DNA of 64,000 bases from Saccharopolyspora erythraea (GTDB taxonomy: Bacteria > Actinomycetota > Actinomycetes > Mycobacteriales > Pseudonocardiaceae). Location of the stretch: positions 5,707,411 to 5,771,410 of the forward strand of contig NZ_CP054839.1 in assembly GCF_018141105.1 (NCBI RefSeq), written 5' to 3'. Both the position numbers and the translations under genes were made by a program. Of this stretch, positions 29,303 through 38,108 are shown in pieces; position 1 is the first letter of the stretch; every line of letters begins with the position of its first letter. The notes under the pieces were generated by a model. The model was not told the DNA's origin. It saw only the letters and a list, made by a program, of their open reading frames with translations, and made no database searches.

Positions 29303-30100
29303 ATGCCCGGCTACCACTTTCACGGCTACATCGAAGAGGCCGAGGCGAACGCCGCACTGTCCGATGAGGACAGGGTGAAGAACGTCGTCCCCGACCGGGT
29401 TCTGGTCACCCCGGAGGAAGCCGCCGACTGGCTGGCCATTCTCATCGGGAATGTGCTCGACGACGGCGCCGACCTGTCGGCCGACCACGCCCAGTGGCTG
29501 ACCAACGCCCGCGACGGCGTGATCACCACGGCGGTGGTCGACGATGCCGCACTGACCGTGGTCCCGGTGCCCACCGGGCTGCCCTGCGTCCACGAGCGCG
29601 CGGGCACGGCAGCCGGCCAGATCACCGGACGGATGCGCGTGGACCGCTCGAACGCAGCCGAGGACGACTACGCCGTCGTGGCCACCGAAGAAGCCAAGAT
29701 CGAGGCGATCGACGCGATCCTGTCGGTGCCCGACGACGACCAGGTCTACGTGCTCGTCGAACCGCCGGAAGCGTGGCGCGTCGCCCCGGCCGAAGACGTG
29801 GTGGACCAGTACATCTTCGTCACCTTCGGCTACCGCGAAGGATGGGGCGCGGTCATGGCAGAGTTCCCGGAAACCGACCACACGCCCGCGCTCTGCTTCA
29901 CCGCGCGCGGCTCCGGCGGCGACGACCGGCCCGCCATCACCGCGAACCGGGAGCACAACGCCACGTTCCTCTCCGACGACGTGATTCCCCTCAGCGAGCT
30001 GCGCCGCTGCCTGATCACACTCGCCCTCTCCGGCGAGATGGACCCCTGCGTGCCCTGGACCTGGCAACGCCAGGACGAACGTCCGGCCCCAGTCGGCTAG
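29303..30100 (+). CDS. Imm1-like immunity protein (hypothetical)
   Basis: A 265-residue acidic cytoplasmic protein. The last 60 residues (NREHNATFLSDDVIPLSELRRCL ... DPCVPW) follow the pattern of the Imm1 immunity family, with the P-C-V-x-W end. Imm1 proteins protect against polymorphic toxins, but no toxin gene is adjacent. ATG 29303 behind GAAGGGG. It meets the convergent dienelactone hydrolase with no gap between stop codons. Family call moderate, role inferred. Confidence 0.55.
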   Translation: MPGYHFHGYIEEAEANAALSDEDRVKNVVPDRVLVTPEEAADWLAILIGNVLDDGADLSADHAQWLTNARDGVITTAVVDDAALTVVPVPTGLPCVHERAGTAAGQITGRMRVDRSNAAEDDYAVVATEEAKIEAIDAILSVPDDDQVYVLVEPPEAWRVAPAEDVVDQYIFVTFGYREGWGAVMAEFPETDHTPALCFTARGSGGDDRPAITANREHNATFLSDDVIPLSELRRCLITLALSGEMDPCVPWTWQRQDERPAPVG

Positions 30101-30670
30101 CTAGCGCGAGCCGAGGAACTCGATCGTCCGCTGGGTCAGGAGCTTGGCGGCGTCCGGGTCGTGGGACGGCAGCGAATTGTCCGTGAACAGGTGCTGGTCT
30201 CCGGGGTACAGGAACATCTCCGCGTCAGCGCAATCGGAGACGAGCGCGCGGGCAGCGTCGATGTCCTCGGCGAAGAGCGGATCGGCTTCCTTCGCATGCA
30301 CCTGCACCGGCACACGGTTGGGCCAAGCCGCGCCGAACTCCGAGACGGGGATGCAGGCGTGGAACAGGAGCGCGCCCCGCGCGCCCGCCCGCGTCTGCGC
30401 CAGCTTCTGGGCGGGCAGCACACCGAGTGACAAGCCAGCGTAAACGACGTCCTGCGAAAGGAGTTCGGCCGCGCGGACGCCGCGCTCGGTCATCTCGCCG
30501 AAGCCGAGCTGCTCGACGTAGCCCTGGCCCTCTTCGAGGGAGTCGAAGATGCGCCCGTCGAAAAGGTCGGGCGTGTGGACGGTGTGGCCGACCGCGCGGA
30601 GTTCGTCGGCGAAAGCGGCGACTCCGGGCGTCAGCCCCTGCGCGTGATGGAACAGTACGACCTCTGTCAT
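30101..30670 (-). CDS. Dienelactone hydrolase family protein with Ser nucleophile
   Basis: A 189-residue alpha/beta hydrolase. Nucleophile elbow AGLSLGVLPAQKL (Ser where classical dienelactone hydrolases have Cys), Asp in AKEADPLF, His in PGDQHLFTDNSLPS. ATG 30670 behind AAGGGG; a longer frame covers the promoter. A GGGACAGACGG direct repeat lies upstream. Substrate unknown. Confidence 0.83.
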   Translation of the reverse strand: MTEVVLFHHAQGLTPGVAAFADELRAVGHTVHTPDLFDGRIFDSLEEGQGYVEQLGFGEMTERGVRAAELLSQDVVYAGLSLGVLPAQKLAQTRAGARGALLFHACIPVSEFGAAWPNRVPVQVHAKEADPLFAEDIDAARALVSDCADAEMFLYPGDQHLFTDNSLPSHDPDAAKLLTQRTIEFLGSR

Positions 30671-30709
30671 ACCCAAACCCCTTGCTTGTGGGTAGCGAAC
30701 AATTCGGAG

Positions 30710-30738
30710 GGGACAGACGGGCCGGAAGGGACAGACGG
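30710..30738. repeat. Direct repeat upstream of the dienelactone hydrolase
   Basis: GGGACAGACGG occurs at 30710-30720 and again at 30728-30738, 18 bp apart, in the upstream region of the hydrolase gene. Possibly a regulator site. Confidence 0.4.
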
Positions 30739-31163
30739 ACGCGGTCTTGATGCAAGCCTGGTCAAGGCACACCTCACCGGGATCGGAAGCGACTCCCACC
30801 TCCCCGGCACCACGTGGCGCCGGGAAAGCAGTCGGTGAGGCCGAAGCTCGAGAGCCTGCCGGCCCTCCGGTGAGAAGACATCAACAGCCTACAAGAGCCG
30901 AAGCGCCGTCTCGCCGGATCACGGGGACCACGCCGTGCACTCTCCGTATTCGGGCCGAATTGCCCTACAGGCACACATGCAGACCCCTAGCGTGGGGCGA
31001 GGACAGGTATGGAGCGCGCGCAAGGGCCCGCACTACTTGTCGCGGCTGAGTCACTACGCCGACTCCGAGGGTCGAGTCGCACTGCGACGACCTCATTTGA
31101 GCAGATCAGCGAAACAGGTGGGTATCACTCCCCCGTTCAGATCAGGTCGAAAGAAGAACCACT
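30739..31163. other. Intergenic stretch, no gene seen
   Basis: About 425 bp between the dienelactone hydrolase and the Gly-Trp protein. Open frames exist but none has a ribosome site or codon bias. It must hold the promoter of the Gly-Trp gene; I could not pick a convincing -10/-35 pair. Confidence 0.4.
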
Positions 31164-31343
31164 ATGCGTATCTCCAACGTTTTCAAGGCCAGCACCGGCC
31201 GCGGCGGCGGCTGGGGCTGGGGCGGCCACGGCTGGGGCTGGGGCTGGGGCTGGGGCTCCGGCTGGGGCTGGGGCCGCGGCGGCGGTTGGGGCTGGGGCCA
31301 CGGCTGGGGCTGGGGCTGGGGTTGGGGCTGGGGCGGCTGGTGA
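31164..31343 (+). CDS. Gly-Trp repeat micro-protein (unknown function)
   Basis: A 59-residue protein: a short basic head, MRISNVFKASTGRGGG, then a tail of alternating Gly and Trp broken by single His, Ser or Arg residues and ending GGW. In total it holds 16 Trp and 27 Gly, with no Cys, Asp, Glu or Pro. ATG 31164 is preceded by a purine-rich GAAAGAAG and the TGA is followed, 63 bp on, by a 15-bp hairpin terminator. The head is ordinary sequence placed exactly before the repeat, which argues against chance. The other two frames (Gly-Leu, Gly-Ala) also stay open, so translation is not proved. No family known to me; membrane-, cell wall- or nucleic acid-binding roles are only guesses. Confidence 0.6.
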   Translation: MRISNVFKASTGRGGGWGWGGHGWGWGWGWGSGWGWGRGGGWGWGHGWGWGWGWGWGGW

Positions 31344-31406
31344 CAACCCCCTGACCAGTCCGAGCACTCCGGCAGAACCCTGCCAGCCATGAGTTGTGGC
31401 AAGCCC

Positions 31407-31439
31407 GCGTAGCTTCCACTCACCGAGTGGAAGCTACGC
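31407..31439 (+). terminator. Terminator after the Gly-Trp gene
   Basis: GCGTAGCTTCCACTC (31407-31421) pairs perfectly with 31425-31439 around a 3-base loop ACC. Confidence 0.8.
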
Positions 31440-31622
31440 CCGTGTCCGACGGGGTTTCGCGGCGAACTTCCCGCGCATCGGCGAACAGCGGCCAGCCGAA
31501 CCCCAGCCGGGTCGGTGCGGTCGATGGAGCAGCCGCCAGATCGACCCCAGACCCAGGAGTCACTCGCCGCGCGGCAGGTTCGGACCCGCGGGTGGTGTCG
31601 CTGCGCGGACCGATAGCCGAGA

Positions 31623-32525
31623 ATGCGGCACGTGGAGCTCCGTCATCTGAGTGTTTTCGTTGCTGTCGCGGAAGAACTGCACTTCGGCCGCGCGGCCGCG
31701 CGGCTGCACATGGCGCAGTCGCCGCTGAGCCGCCAGGTGCGGCTGCTCGAGCGCGACCTCGGGGTGGCGCTCTTCGAGCGCAACACCCGGGGAGTCCGGC
31801 TCACGGCGGCCGGTGAGTCGCTGCTCGAGCCCGCTCGCCGGGTGCTGGCCGAGGCGGCTGTGGCGCGGCGAGCGGTGCGGGCCGCGAGCCTCGGGGAGAT
31901 CGGCCGCGTCGTGGTCGGGTTCGCCGGCGCGAGCAGCTACTACGTGCTCCCCCGCCTCACCCGCGCGGTCGCCTCCGAGCTGCCGGGGATCGAGCTCTCG
32001 CTGCGCGGCCAGACCTACTCGGGCGAGGCGCTCACCCGGGTCGCCGACGGCACCCTCGACCTGGGGTTCGTCGCGTTGCCCGCGCGCGAGGGCGTGTCGA
32101 CGCGCGTGGTCCGGGTCGAGCGCCTCGTGGTGGCGCTGCCCGACACCCACGCCCTGGCCGAGGCGGACAGCGTGTCGCTGGCCGACCTCGCGGGCGAGCG
32201 GTTCGTCTCCTTCCCCGCCTCGCGTGGTTCCGCCGTGCGGGACGCGGCGATGCAGGCGTGCCTCCAGGCCGGGTTCACGCCGCTGATCGCCCAGGAGGCC
32301 CCCGACGCCTACAACGTGCTGACCCTCGTCGGCGCCGGCGTCGGCGTCGCGATCGTGGTGAGCTCGGCGCAGAACGTCCATTCCGAACACGTCGTGTACC
32401 GGCCGATCACCGACGACGTCCCGGCGATGCTGATCGCCCTCGCGTGGCGCACGGACAACCCGTCGGCCGCGTTGCGCTCGGTGTTGCGCCTCGCCGAGAC
32501 CGTTCTTCCCACTCCCGGACATTGA
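31623..32525 (+). CDS. LysR family regulator of the MHS permease/acyl-CoA operon
   Basis: A 300-residue LysR protein. HTH in FVAVAEELHFGRAAARLHMAQSPLSRQVRLLERDLG; effector domain with GFAGASSYYVLPRL, LGFVALPA, VVALPDTHALA and a GVGVAIV end segment. Unusually for this window it is on the same strand as, and 151 bp before, the operon it presumably activates (permease, acyl-CoA dehydrogenase, CoA-transferase). Confidence 0.87.
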   Translation: MRHVELRHLSVFVAVAEELHFGRAAARLHMAQSPLSRQVRLLERDLGVALFERNTRGVRLTAAGESLLEPARRVLAEAAVARRAVRAASLGEIGRVVVGFAGASSYYVLPRLTRAVASELPGIELSLRGQTYSGEALTRVADGTLDLGFVALPAREGVSTRVVRVERLVVALPDTHALAEADSVSLADLAGERFVSFPASRGSAVRDAAMQACLQAGFTPLIAQEAPDAYNVLTLVGAGVGVAIVVSSAQNVHSEHVVYRPITDDVPAMLIALAWRTDNPSAALRSVLRLAETVLPTPGH

Positions 32526-32676
32526 TGCCTGTTCGGTCTTGCCGGTAGCGGTTATTGGTCTTGGACAGGTCCTAATCCGACTGCCAGAGTGATGCGCATC
32601 TCGTGATGCAGGGCATCCGGCCGTGCCGTTGGTGCGCCTCGCGTGACGGGGAAAGCCGACACGAGAGGACCTCGCA

Positions 32677-34035
32677 ATGGAGCGAGCAGGCATCGACGGG
32701 ACCGCTGCCACCGAGCACCCGCCGGCCCAGGCCCGGGAAGCCCGCAAGGCCGGCATCACGGCGTTCGTCGGGACGACCATCGAGTGGTTCGACTTCTACA
32801 TCTACGGCTCGGCGTCGGCACTGGTGCTCGGCAGGATCTTCTTCCCCGAGGTCTCCCCCGCGCTGGGCACGCTCGCCGCGTTCGCCACGTTCTGGGTGGG
32901 CTTCCTCGCCCGCCCGCTGGGCGGAGTGGTGTTCGGGCACTTCGGCGACCGCTTCGGGCGCAAGAAGGCCCTGATCATCACGCTGGTCCTGATGGGCGGA
33001 GCCACCTTCTGCGTCGGGCTGCTGCCCGGCTACGCCCAGATCGGCGCCGCCGCCCCGGTCCTGCTGATCGCCCTGCGCATGGTGCAGGGCGTCGCGATGG
33101 GTGGTGAGTGGGGCGGCGCGGTCCTGATCGCCACCGAGTACGCACCGCCCCGCAAGAAGATCCTCTACGGGGCCTTCGCCCAGCAGGGTTCTCCGGTCGG
33201 GAACCTCCTCGCGACACTGGCGTTCCTCGGCATCGCCCACCTCTCCGACAGCGCCTTCGAGTCCTGGGGCTGGCGCCTGCCGTTCCTGGCTTCCGCCGTG
33301 CTGGTGTTCATCGGCCTGTTCATCCGCCTCCGGCTCAGCGAGACACCGGAGATGCGCACGATCATCGAGTCCAAGCGGCAGTCGCGGCTGCCCATCAGGG
33401 ACGTGCTCGGACGCTACCCGCTGCTGGTCGCGCTCGGCGTCGGCGCGGGCACGGCGGGAGTGGCCATCACCTACGTCAAGACGACGTTCGCGCTGTCCTG
33501 GGCGACCGAGGATCTCGGCTTCAGCCGCTCGTCGTTCCTGACGGTGATCACGCTCGCGCTCGTGGTCCAGGTCCTCACCCAACCGCTCGGCGCCGTGCTG
33601 GCGAGCAGGATCGACCTCAGGCGGGCCGTCCTGTGGATGCTGCTGCCCGAGATCGTGCTGCTGCCCGCGATGTTCGCGTTGGTCAGCACCGGTTCCCTGG
33701 CGCTGTCGGCCATCGGCATGGCGCTCGCGACGGCCCCGCACGCCATGTACTACGCGGCGCTGGCCGGTCTGCTGGCCCAGGTGTTCCCCGTGGAGGTCCG
33801 CTACACCGCGATCTCGCTGTGCTACCAGCTGTGCACGACGATCTTCGCGGGAACGGCGCCGATCGCCTGCCAGTTCCTGCTCACCCGCAGCGGATCGATC
33901 GTGCCCGTCGTGGCGCTGGGCCTCGGCTACGTCGTGATCACCCTGCTGTGCGCGTCCGCGCTCATCCGCCGGAGCACCGCGCTGTCACCCCGGCCCACCC
34001 CCGCCCTGGCAACCGACCGAAAGGAACTGGCGTGA
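32677..34035 (+). CDS. MHS-family MFS permease (carboxylate/H+ symport type)
   Basis: A 452-residue 12-helix permease of the metabolite:H+ symporter family. Signatures: GTTIEWFDFYIYGSASALVLGRIFFP, the RPLGGVVFGHFGDRFGRKKALI loop (motif A), and MGGEWGGAVLIATEYAPPRKK. Relatives carry dicarboxylates, shikimate, proline or betaines. Its stop overlaps the acyl-CoA dehydrogenase start (4 bp), so its substrate is probably the acid activated and oxidised by the next two enzymes. Confidence 0.87.
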   Translation: MERAGIDGTAATEHPPAQAREARKAGITAFVGTTIEWFDFYIYGSASALVLGRIFFPEVSPALGTLAAFATFWVGFLARPLGGVVFGHFGDRFGRKKALIITLVLMGGATFCVGLLPGYAQIGAAAPVLLIALRMVQGVAMGGEWGGAVLIATEYAPPRKKILYGAFAQQGSPVGNLLATLAFLGIAHLSDSAFESWGWRLPFLASAVLVFIGLFIRLRLSETPEMRTIIESKRQSRLPIRDVLGRYPLLVALGVGAGTAGVAITYVKTTFALSWATEDLGFSRSSFLTVITLALVVQVLTQPLGAVLASRIDLRRAVLWMLLPEIVLLPAMFALVSTGSLALSAIGMALATAPHAMYYAALAGLLAQVFPVEVRYTAISLCYQLCTTIFAGTAPIACQFLLTRSGSIVPVVALGLGYVVITLLCASALIRRSTALSPRPTPALATDRKELA

Positions 34036-35753
34036 ACTTCGCCGACTCCGACCCCGCCCTGCGGCCGCTGCTGGACCGGCTCTTGTCGCCCGCCGACCGG
34101 GAACGCGTCGAGCCCGCGCTGCACGAGCTCGGCGAGCTCGCCGCCGGCGAGCTGGACCGGCTGGCCGCGACCGCGGACGCGCACCCGCCCCGGTTGCGCC
34201 AGTACGGTCCGGACGGGCAGCGCATCGACGAGGTCGACCACCACCCCGCCTACGACCAGATGGCCCAGCTGGCCTTCGCGAGGTTCGGGCTCGCGGCGAT
34301 GTCGCACCGGCCCGGCGTGCTCGGCTGGCCCGCTCCTGCGCCGCACGTGGTGAAGTTCGGGCTGTCCTACGTGTTCGTGCAGGCCGAGTTCGGACTCGCC
34401 TGCCCGCTGTCGATGACCGACTCGGCCGCCCGCATCCTGCGCATGTTCGCCCCGGACGAGTTCGCCGCCGAGATCGCCGCGCTGACCGCCTCCGACATGG
34501 AGGACCTGGCGACCGGGGCGATGCTGATGACCGAGAAGCAGGGCGGCACCGACGTCGGCCGGACCGCCACCGAGGCGACCGACCACGGCACGCACTGGAC
34601 GCTGCGCGGGCACAAGTGGTTCGCCTCCAACGTCTCGGCCGACATCATCCTCACCCTGGCGCGGGTACCGGGCCAGGGCGAGGGGACCAGGGGGCTCGGC
34701 ATGTTCCTGGTCCCCCGGCTGCTGCCGGACGGCAGCCGCAACAGCTACCGGATCGACCGGCTCAAGGACAAGCTGGGGTCGCGGTCGATGGCCAGCGGCG
34801 AGGTCACCCTCGACGACGCGTTCGCCGTCCCCGTCGGGGAGCTGACCAACGGGTTCCGGCAGATGGCCGAGATGCTCAACGTGTCCCGGTTGTCCAACGC
34901 GATGCGCGCGGCAGCGCTCATGCGGCGCGCGGTGCTGGAGTCCGTCGAGCACACCCGCCGACGCCCCGTGTTCGGCAAGGCGCTGTTCGACCAGCCCTTG
35001 ATGCGGGCGACGCTGCTGCCGATGATCACCGACGCGGAGGCCGCTCTCGGGCTCGTCCTGGAGTCGGCCGCGCGGCTCGACGACTCCGACGCCGGCGACC
35101 AGACCGCGCGCAGCCTGATCCGGGTGCTGACCCCGCTCGCCAAGTACACGGTGTGCAAGCAGGCACGCGGCGTCACCGGCGAGGCCATGGAGATCCGCGG
35201 CGGCAACGGCTACATCGAGGACTGGGTCAACCCGCGCCTGCTGCGCGACGCCCACCTCGGCTCCATCTGGGAAGGATCGTCCAACGTCATCGCACTCGAC
35301 GTCCTGCGATGCATGCGCCGCGAGTCGGCGCACCAGGCGGTGGCCGAGACCTATGCGAGCCGGCTGCACGACATGGCCGATCCCGGCGTCCGTCCCTTCG
35401 CCGAAGTGCTGCTCGCGCACTGGAAGTCCATGTTGGACCGCGGTGAACACCTGCTCTCGACCAGTCCCGCCGAGCAGGAGGCCGGGATCGGCGTCTACGC
35501 CGACGCGCTGGCGCGGACCACCATGGCCTCGCTCCTGCTGGAACAGGCCGCCCACGAGATCGCCAACGGCCTCGGCCACCGCAAGCTCCTGGTGGCCGGC
35601 ACCTACCTGCACCGCCTGCTGCGGCCGGCTAGCGCGCTGCCGACCGCCGCGCTGGAGCAGCTGGACCGGATCGCCGACGGCGGAGACGTGCCGCCGGAGG
35701 CCGCCCGCGCGGTGCTCGACCTGTTGGAAGGCGGCGCACATGTCCACGGCTGA
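34032..35753 (+). CDS. Acyl-CoA dehydrogenase, AidB-like subfamily
   Basis: A 573-residue flavoprotein. LMTEKQGGTDVGRTATEA, GHKWFASNVSADIILTLARVPG (FAD site) and NPRLLRDAHLGSIWEGSSNVIALDVLRCM match the AidB branch, as does the extra C-terminal domain after residue 440 and the length. GTG 34032 behind AAGGAA overlaps the permease stop. AidB itself binds DNA, but the operon context (permease and CoA-transferase) points to oxidation of a specific acyl-CoA. Confidence 0.85.
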   Translation: MNFADSDPALRPLLDRLLSPADRERVEPALHELGELAAGELDRLAATADAHPPRLRQYGPDGQRIDEVDHHPAYDQMAQLAFARFGLAAMSHRPGVLGWPAPAPHVVKFGLSYVFVQAEFGLACPLSMTDSAARILRMFAPDEFAAEIAALTASDMEDLATGAMLMTEKQGGTDVGRTATEATDHGTHWTLRGHKWFASNVSADIILTLARVPGQGEGTRGLGMFLVPRLLPDGSRNSYRIDRLKDKLGSRSMASGEVTLDDAFAVPVGELTNGFRQMAEMLNVSRLSNAMRAAALMRRAVLESVEHTRRRPVFGKALFDQPLMRATLLPMITDAEAALGLVLESAARLDDSDAGDQTARSLIRVLTPLAKYTVCKQARGVTGEAMEIRGGNGYIEDWVNPRLLRDAHLGSIWEGSSNVIALDVLRCMRRESAHQAVAETYASRLHDMADPGVRPFAEVLLAHWKSMLDRGEHLLSTSPAEQEAGIGVYADALARTTMASLLLEQAAHEIANGLGHRKLLVAGTYLHRLLRPASALPTAALEQLDRIADGGDVPPEAARAVLDLLEGGAHVHG

Positions 35754-36957
35754 CGGCATGCCCGGACGCCCCCTCGCGGGCGTGCGGGTCGTCGACCTCT
35801 CCAAGATCCTGGCCGGGCCCTACGCCACGATGTCACTGGCCGACCTGGGCGCCGACGTCATCAAGGTCGAGCACCCCGAGGGCGGCGACCCCACGCGGCA
35901 GTGGGGTCCCCCGTTCCGCGGCCCGGACTCGACGTACTACCTGGCGGCCAACCGCGGCAAGCGGTCGGTCACCCTCGACCTGAAGTCACCGCAGGGCCAG
36001 GAAGCCGCGCACCGGCTCATCGCCGACGCCGACGTCGTCGTGCAGAACTTCCGGCCGGGCAGCGCGCTGCACGAGACCTTCCACCCCGAACGGCTCACCG
36101 AGACCTACCCCCGGCTGATCGTCCTGCGCATCTCCGCGTTCGGCGACACCGGCCCGCTGCGGGACGAACCCGGCTACGACATGGTCGCGCAGGCCGCGGC
36201 GGGGCTGATGTCGCTGACCGGCGAACCCGACGGCCCTCCGGTCAAAGCCGGTTACGCGATGGGCGATCTGGGTGCTGCGCTCTTCGGCATCATCGGGGTG
36301 CTCTCCGCTCTCGTCGAACGCGACCGCACGGGGCGGGGCCAGACCGTCACCACCTCCCTGTACGAATCGCAGCTCGCCCTGCACATCAACTGGGCGACCG
36401 GGTTCTTCGCGACCGGGCGGACACCGCGGCGGCTCGGTTCGGGGCACCCGAGCCTCGTGCCGTACCAGGCGTACCCGGCGGCCGACGGCCACTTCGTCAT
36501 CGCAGTCGGCAACGACGGCCTGTGGCAACGCCTGTGCGCGCTGCTCGGCAGGCACGAACTGGCCGACGACTTGCGCTTCCGCACCAACCAGGACCGGGTG
36601 GTCCACCGCGACGAGCTCAACGCCGAACTCGAAGCGACGCTGCGCGGCGGCACCGTCGAACACTGGTGCACGACGCTGAAATCGGGAGGCATTCCCGTCA
36701 CCCCGATCCGCACCCTGGACGAGGTGTACGCCAGCCCGCACACCGACGCGCTCGGCATCGTCCAGGAAGTCGACCACCCGGCGGCCGGCCCGCTCGAACA
36801 GGTGGGCTTTCCGGTCAACTACAGCGGAAACCGCCCGCGGGTCCGCACCGCGCCACCCGCTCTCGGCCAGCACAACCACGAAATCTTCAGCGGACTCGGA
36901 TACAGCGACCAGCAGATCCAGGAGCTGACCGGCACAGACGCCACCGGGGGAAGTTGA
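35740..36957 (+). CDS. Class III CoA-transferase (CaiB/BaiF family)
   Basis: A 405-residue CoA-transferase. The start GVRVVDLSKILAGPYATMSLADLGADVIKVE and ANRGKRSVTLDLKSPQG, VVQNFRPGS are canonical. The catalytic Asp is in EPGYDMVAQAAAGLMSLTG. ATG 35740 overlaps the dehydrogenase by 14 bp. It likely moves CoA onto the imported acid using succinyl-CoA or a similar donor before the AidB-like enzyme acts. Confidence 0.9.
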   Translation: MSTADGMPGRPLAGVRVVDLSKILAGPYATMSLADLGADVIKVEHPEGGDPTRQWGPPFRGPDSTYYLAANRGKRSVTLDLKSPQGQEAAHRLIADADVVVQNFRPGSALHETFHPERLTETYPRLIVLRISAFGDTGPLRDEPGYDMVAQAAAGLMSLTGEPDGPPVKAGYAMGDLGAALFGIIGVLSALVERDRTGRGQTVTTSLYESQLALHINWATGFFATGRTPRRLGSGHPSLVPYQAYPAADGHFVIAVGNDGLWQRLCALLGRHELADDLRFRTNQDRVVHRDELNAELEATLRGGTVEHWCTTLKSGGIPVTPIRTLDEVYASPHTDALGIVQEVDHPAAGPLEQVGFPVNYSGNRPRVRTAPPALGQHNHEIFSGLGYSDQQIQELTGTDATGGS

Positions 36958-37009
36958 GAGCGCACACAGCATCCAAAGAGCATTCCTCCACGGTGCCGTT
37001 GGCTAGGGT

Positions 37010-38089
37010 GTGGACGCCCGCTCTGACCTCGGAGGAACCCTGACCGACCCATCCGCATTCACCAGCGCACCACGCGTCCAGCGGATGTCGTCCGGAGAAC
37101 TCTTCCCGGACGACGCCCGCACCGACCGGATTGCCGTCGTGGACCAGTCGCTGCCCGATGTCGCGCCGACCACCGGCACCCTCTTCGAAGCGTTGGGGTT
37201 CACTTCGTTCGCGGACTTCGAGCGGCGCCCGCGCCCGCCCGCGCAGCTCTATCGAGTCCCGATCGGCGTCGGTGCGCACGGCGTGTTCGCGCTCGATCTC
37301 ACTCGGCTGGGCCACTTCGGGATGTGCGTCGGCCGTATCGGGTGCGGCAAGAGCGAGCTGCTGCGGACGATCGTCCTGACACTGATGGCGACCCACACCC
37401 CGGACGAGGTCAACTTCGTGCTGGGCGACCACATGGGCTCCGCCATGCGGGTGTTCAAGGGTGCCCCGCACGTGGTGGCTTGCGCGGGGATCTTCGCCGA
37501 CGATTCCAACATCGCCGGCGACTACGAGTTCACCGGACTGCGCCTGCTGGAGGAGACGTTGCACGCCGAGATGCGCCGGCGGCGCGAGTTGATCGCGCAG
37601 GCCGGCGCTCGCGACGCGCAGGACTACCTCCGCGAACGCGAGCGGGGCATCGACCTGCCGCCGCTCCCGCTGCTTTTCCTCGCGCTCGACGACATCTCCG
37701 AGGTCTCCTACCACCGGCCGCAGTTCCTCGACGTGCTCGCCGCCGTCGCCCGCAACAGCCACGACCTGCACATGCACACCCTCCTGACCGTTCCGCGGAT
37801 CGACTCGCGCTTGCGGTCCGCAGTGGATGAGCATGTCCAGTACCGCATCGCCCTGCGGACGTTCAACAGTGAGGAGTCCCGCGCGTTCATCGGTGTTCCG
37901 CATGCCTCCGGACTTCCCGACCAACCCGGCCACGGCTTCCTCTGCCGCTCCGACAGGCTCGAACGCTTCCGCGCCGCTTTCGTTTCCGGCATCATCCGCC
38001 CCCACGACGACGCCTACTCATCCGAACTCGACGTCGTCCTGCGCCGTATCAAGGGCGAACCACCCGGTGGGCTGCCTCACCCGCGTTGA
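37010..38089 (+). CDS. Orphan EccC-like (FtsK/SpoIIIE-type) ATPase, single module
   Basis: A 359-residue protein homologous to one ATPase module of the type VII secretion motor EccC. Recognisable parts are RVPIGVG, Walker A GRIGCGKSELLRT, THTPDEVNFVLGD, RRRELIAQAGARDAQDYLRER, QYRIALRTFNSEESRAFIGVPHASGLPDQPGHGFL. Differences are marked: the usual D-F-K-G-G loop is DHMGSAM, the Walker B D-E is DD (ALDDISE), and the S-Q-R sensor is VPR. It has no membrane helices and no second or third module. No WxG or ecc genes are nearby. GTG 37010 is the start used; CTG 37039 behind GGAGG is an alternative. Role unknown. Confidence 0.7.
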   Translation: MDARSDLGGTLTDPSAFTSAPRVQRMSSGELFPDDARTDRIAVVDQSLPDVAPTTGTLFEALGFTSFADFERRPRPPAQLYRVPIGVGAHGVFALDLTRLGHFGMCVGRIGCGKSELLRTIVLTLMATHTPDEVNFVLGDHMGSAMRVFKGAPHVVACAGIFADDSNIAGDYEFTGLRLLEETLHAEMRRRRELIAQAGARDAQDYLRERERGIDLPPLPLLFLALDDISEVSYHRPQFLDVLAAVARNSHDLHMHTLLTVPRIDSRLRSAVDEHVQYRIALRTFNSEESRAFIGVPHASGLPDQPGHGFLCRSDRLERFRAAFVSGIIRPHDDAYSSELDVVLRRIKGEPPGGLPHPR

Positions 38090-38108
38090 GAGCGCGCACG
38101 GGCGTCGG

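Noticed and set aside
31200-31340. CRISPR or simple satellite array
   Set aside because: The hexamer repeat has no spacers and is in frame within a small coding sequence.
31009-31392. Gly-Ala and Gly-Leu repeat frames overlapping the Gly-Trp gene
   Set aside because: They are the other two readings of the same GGCTGG repeat, have no start or leader placed at the repeat, and run past the hairpin-side context.
34032-35753. Naming the acyl-CoA dehydrogenase aidB
   Set aside because: Sequence resembles AidB, but the operon with permease and CoA-transferase argues for catabolism rather than alkylation response.
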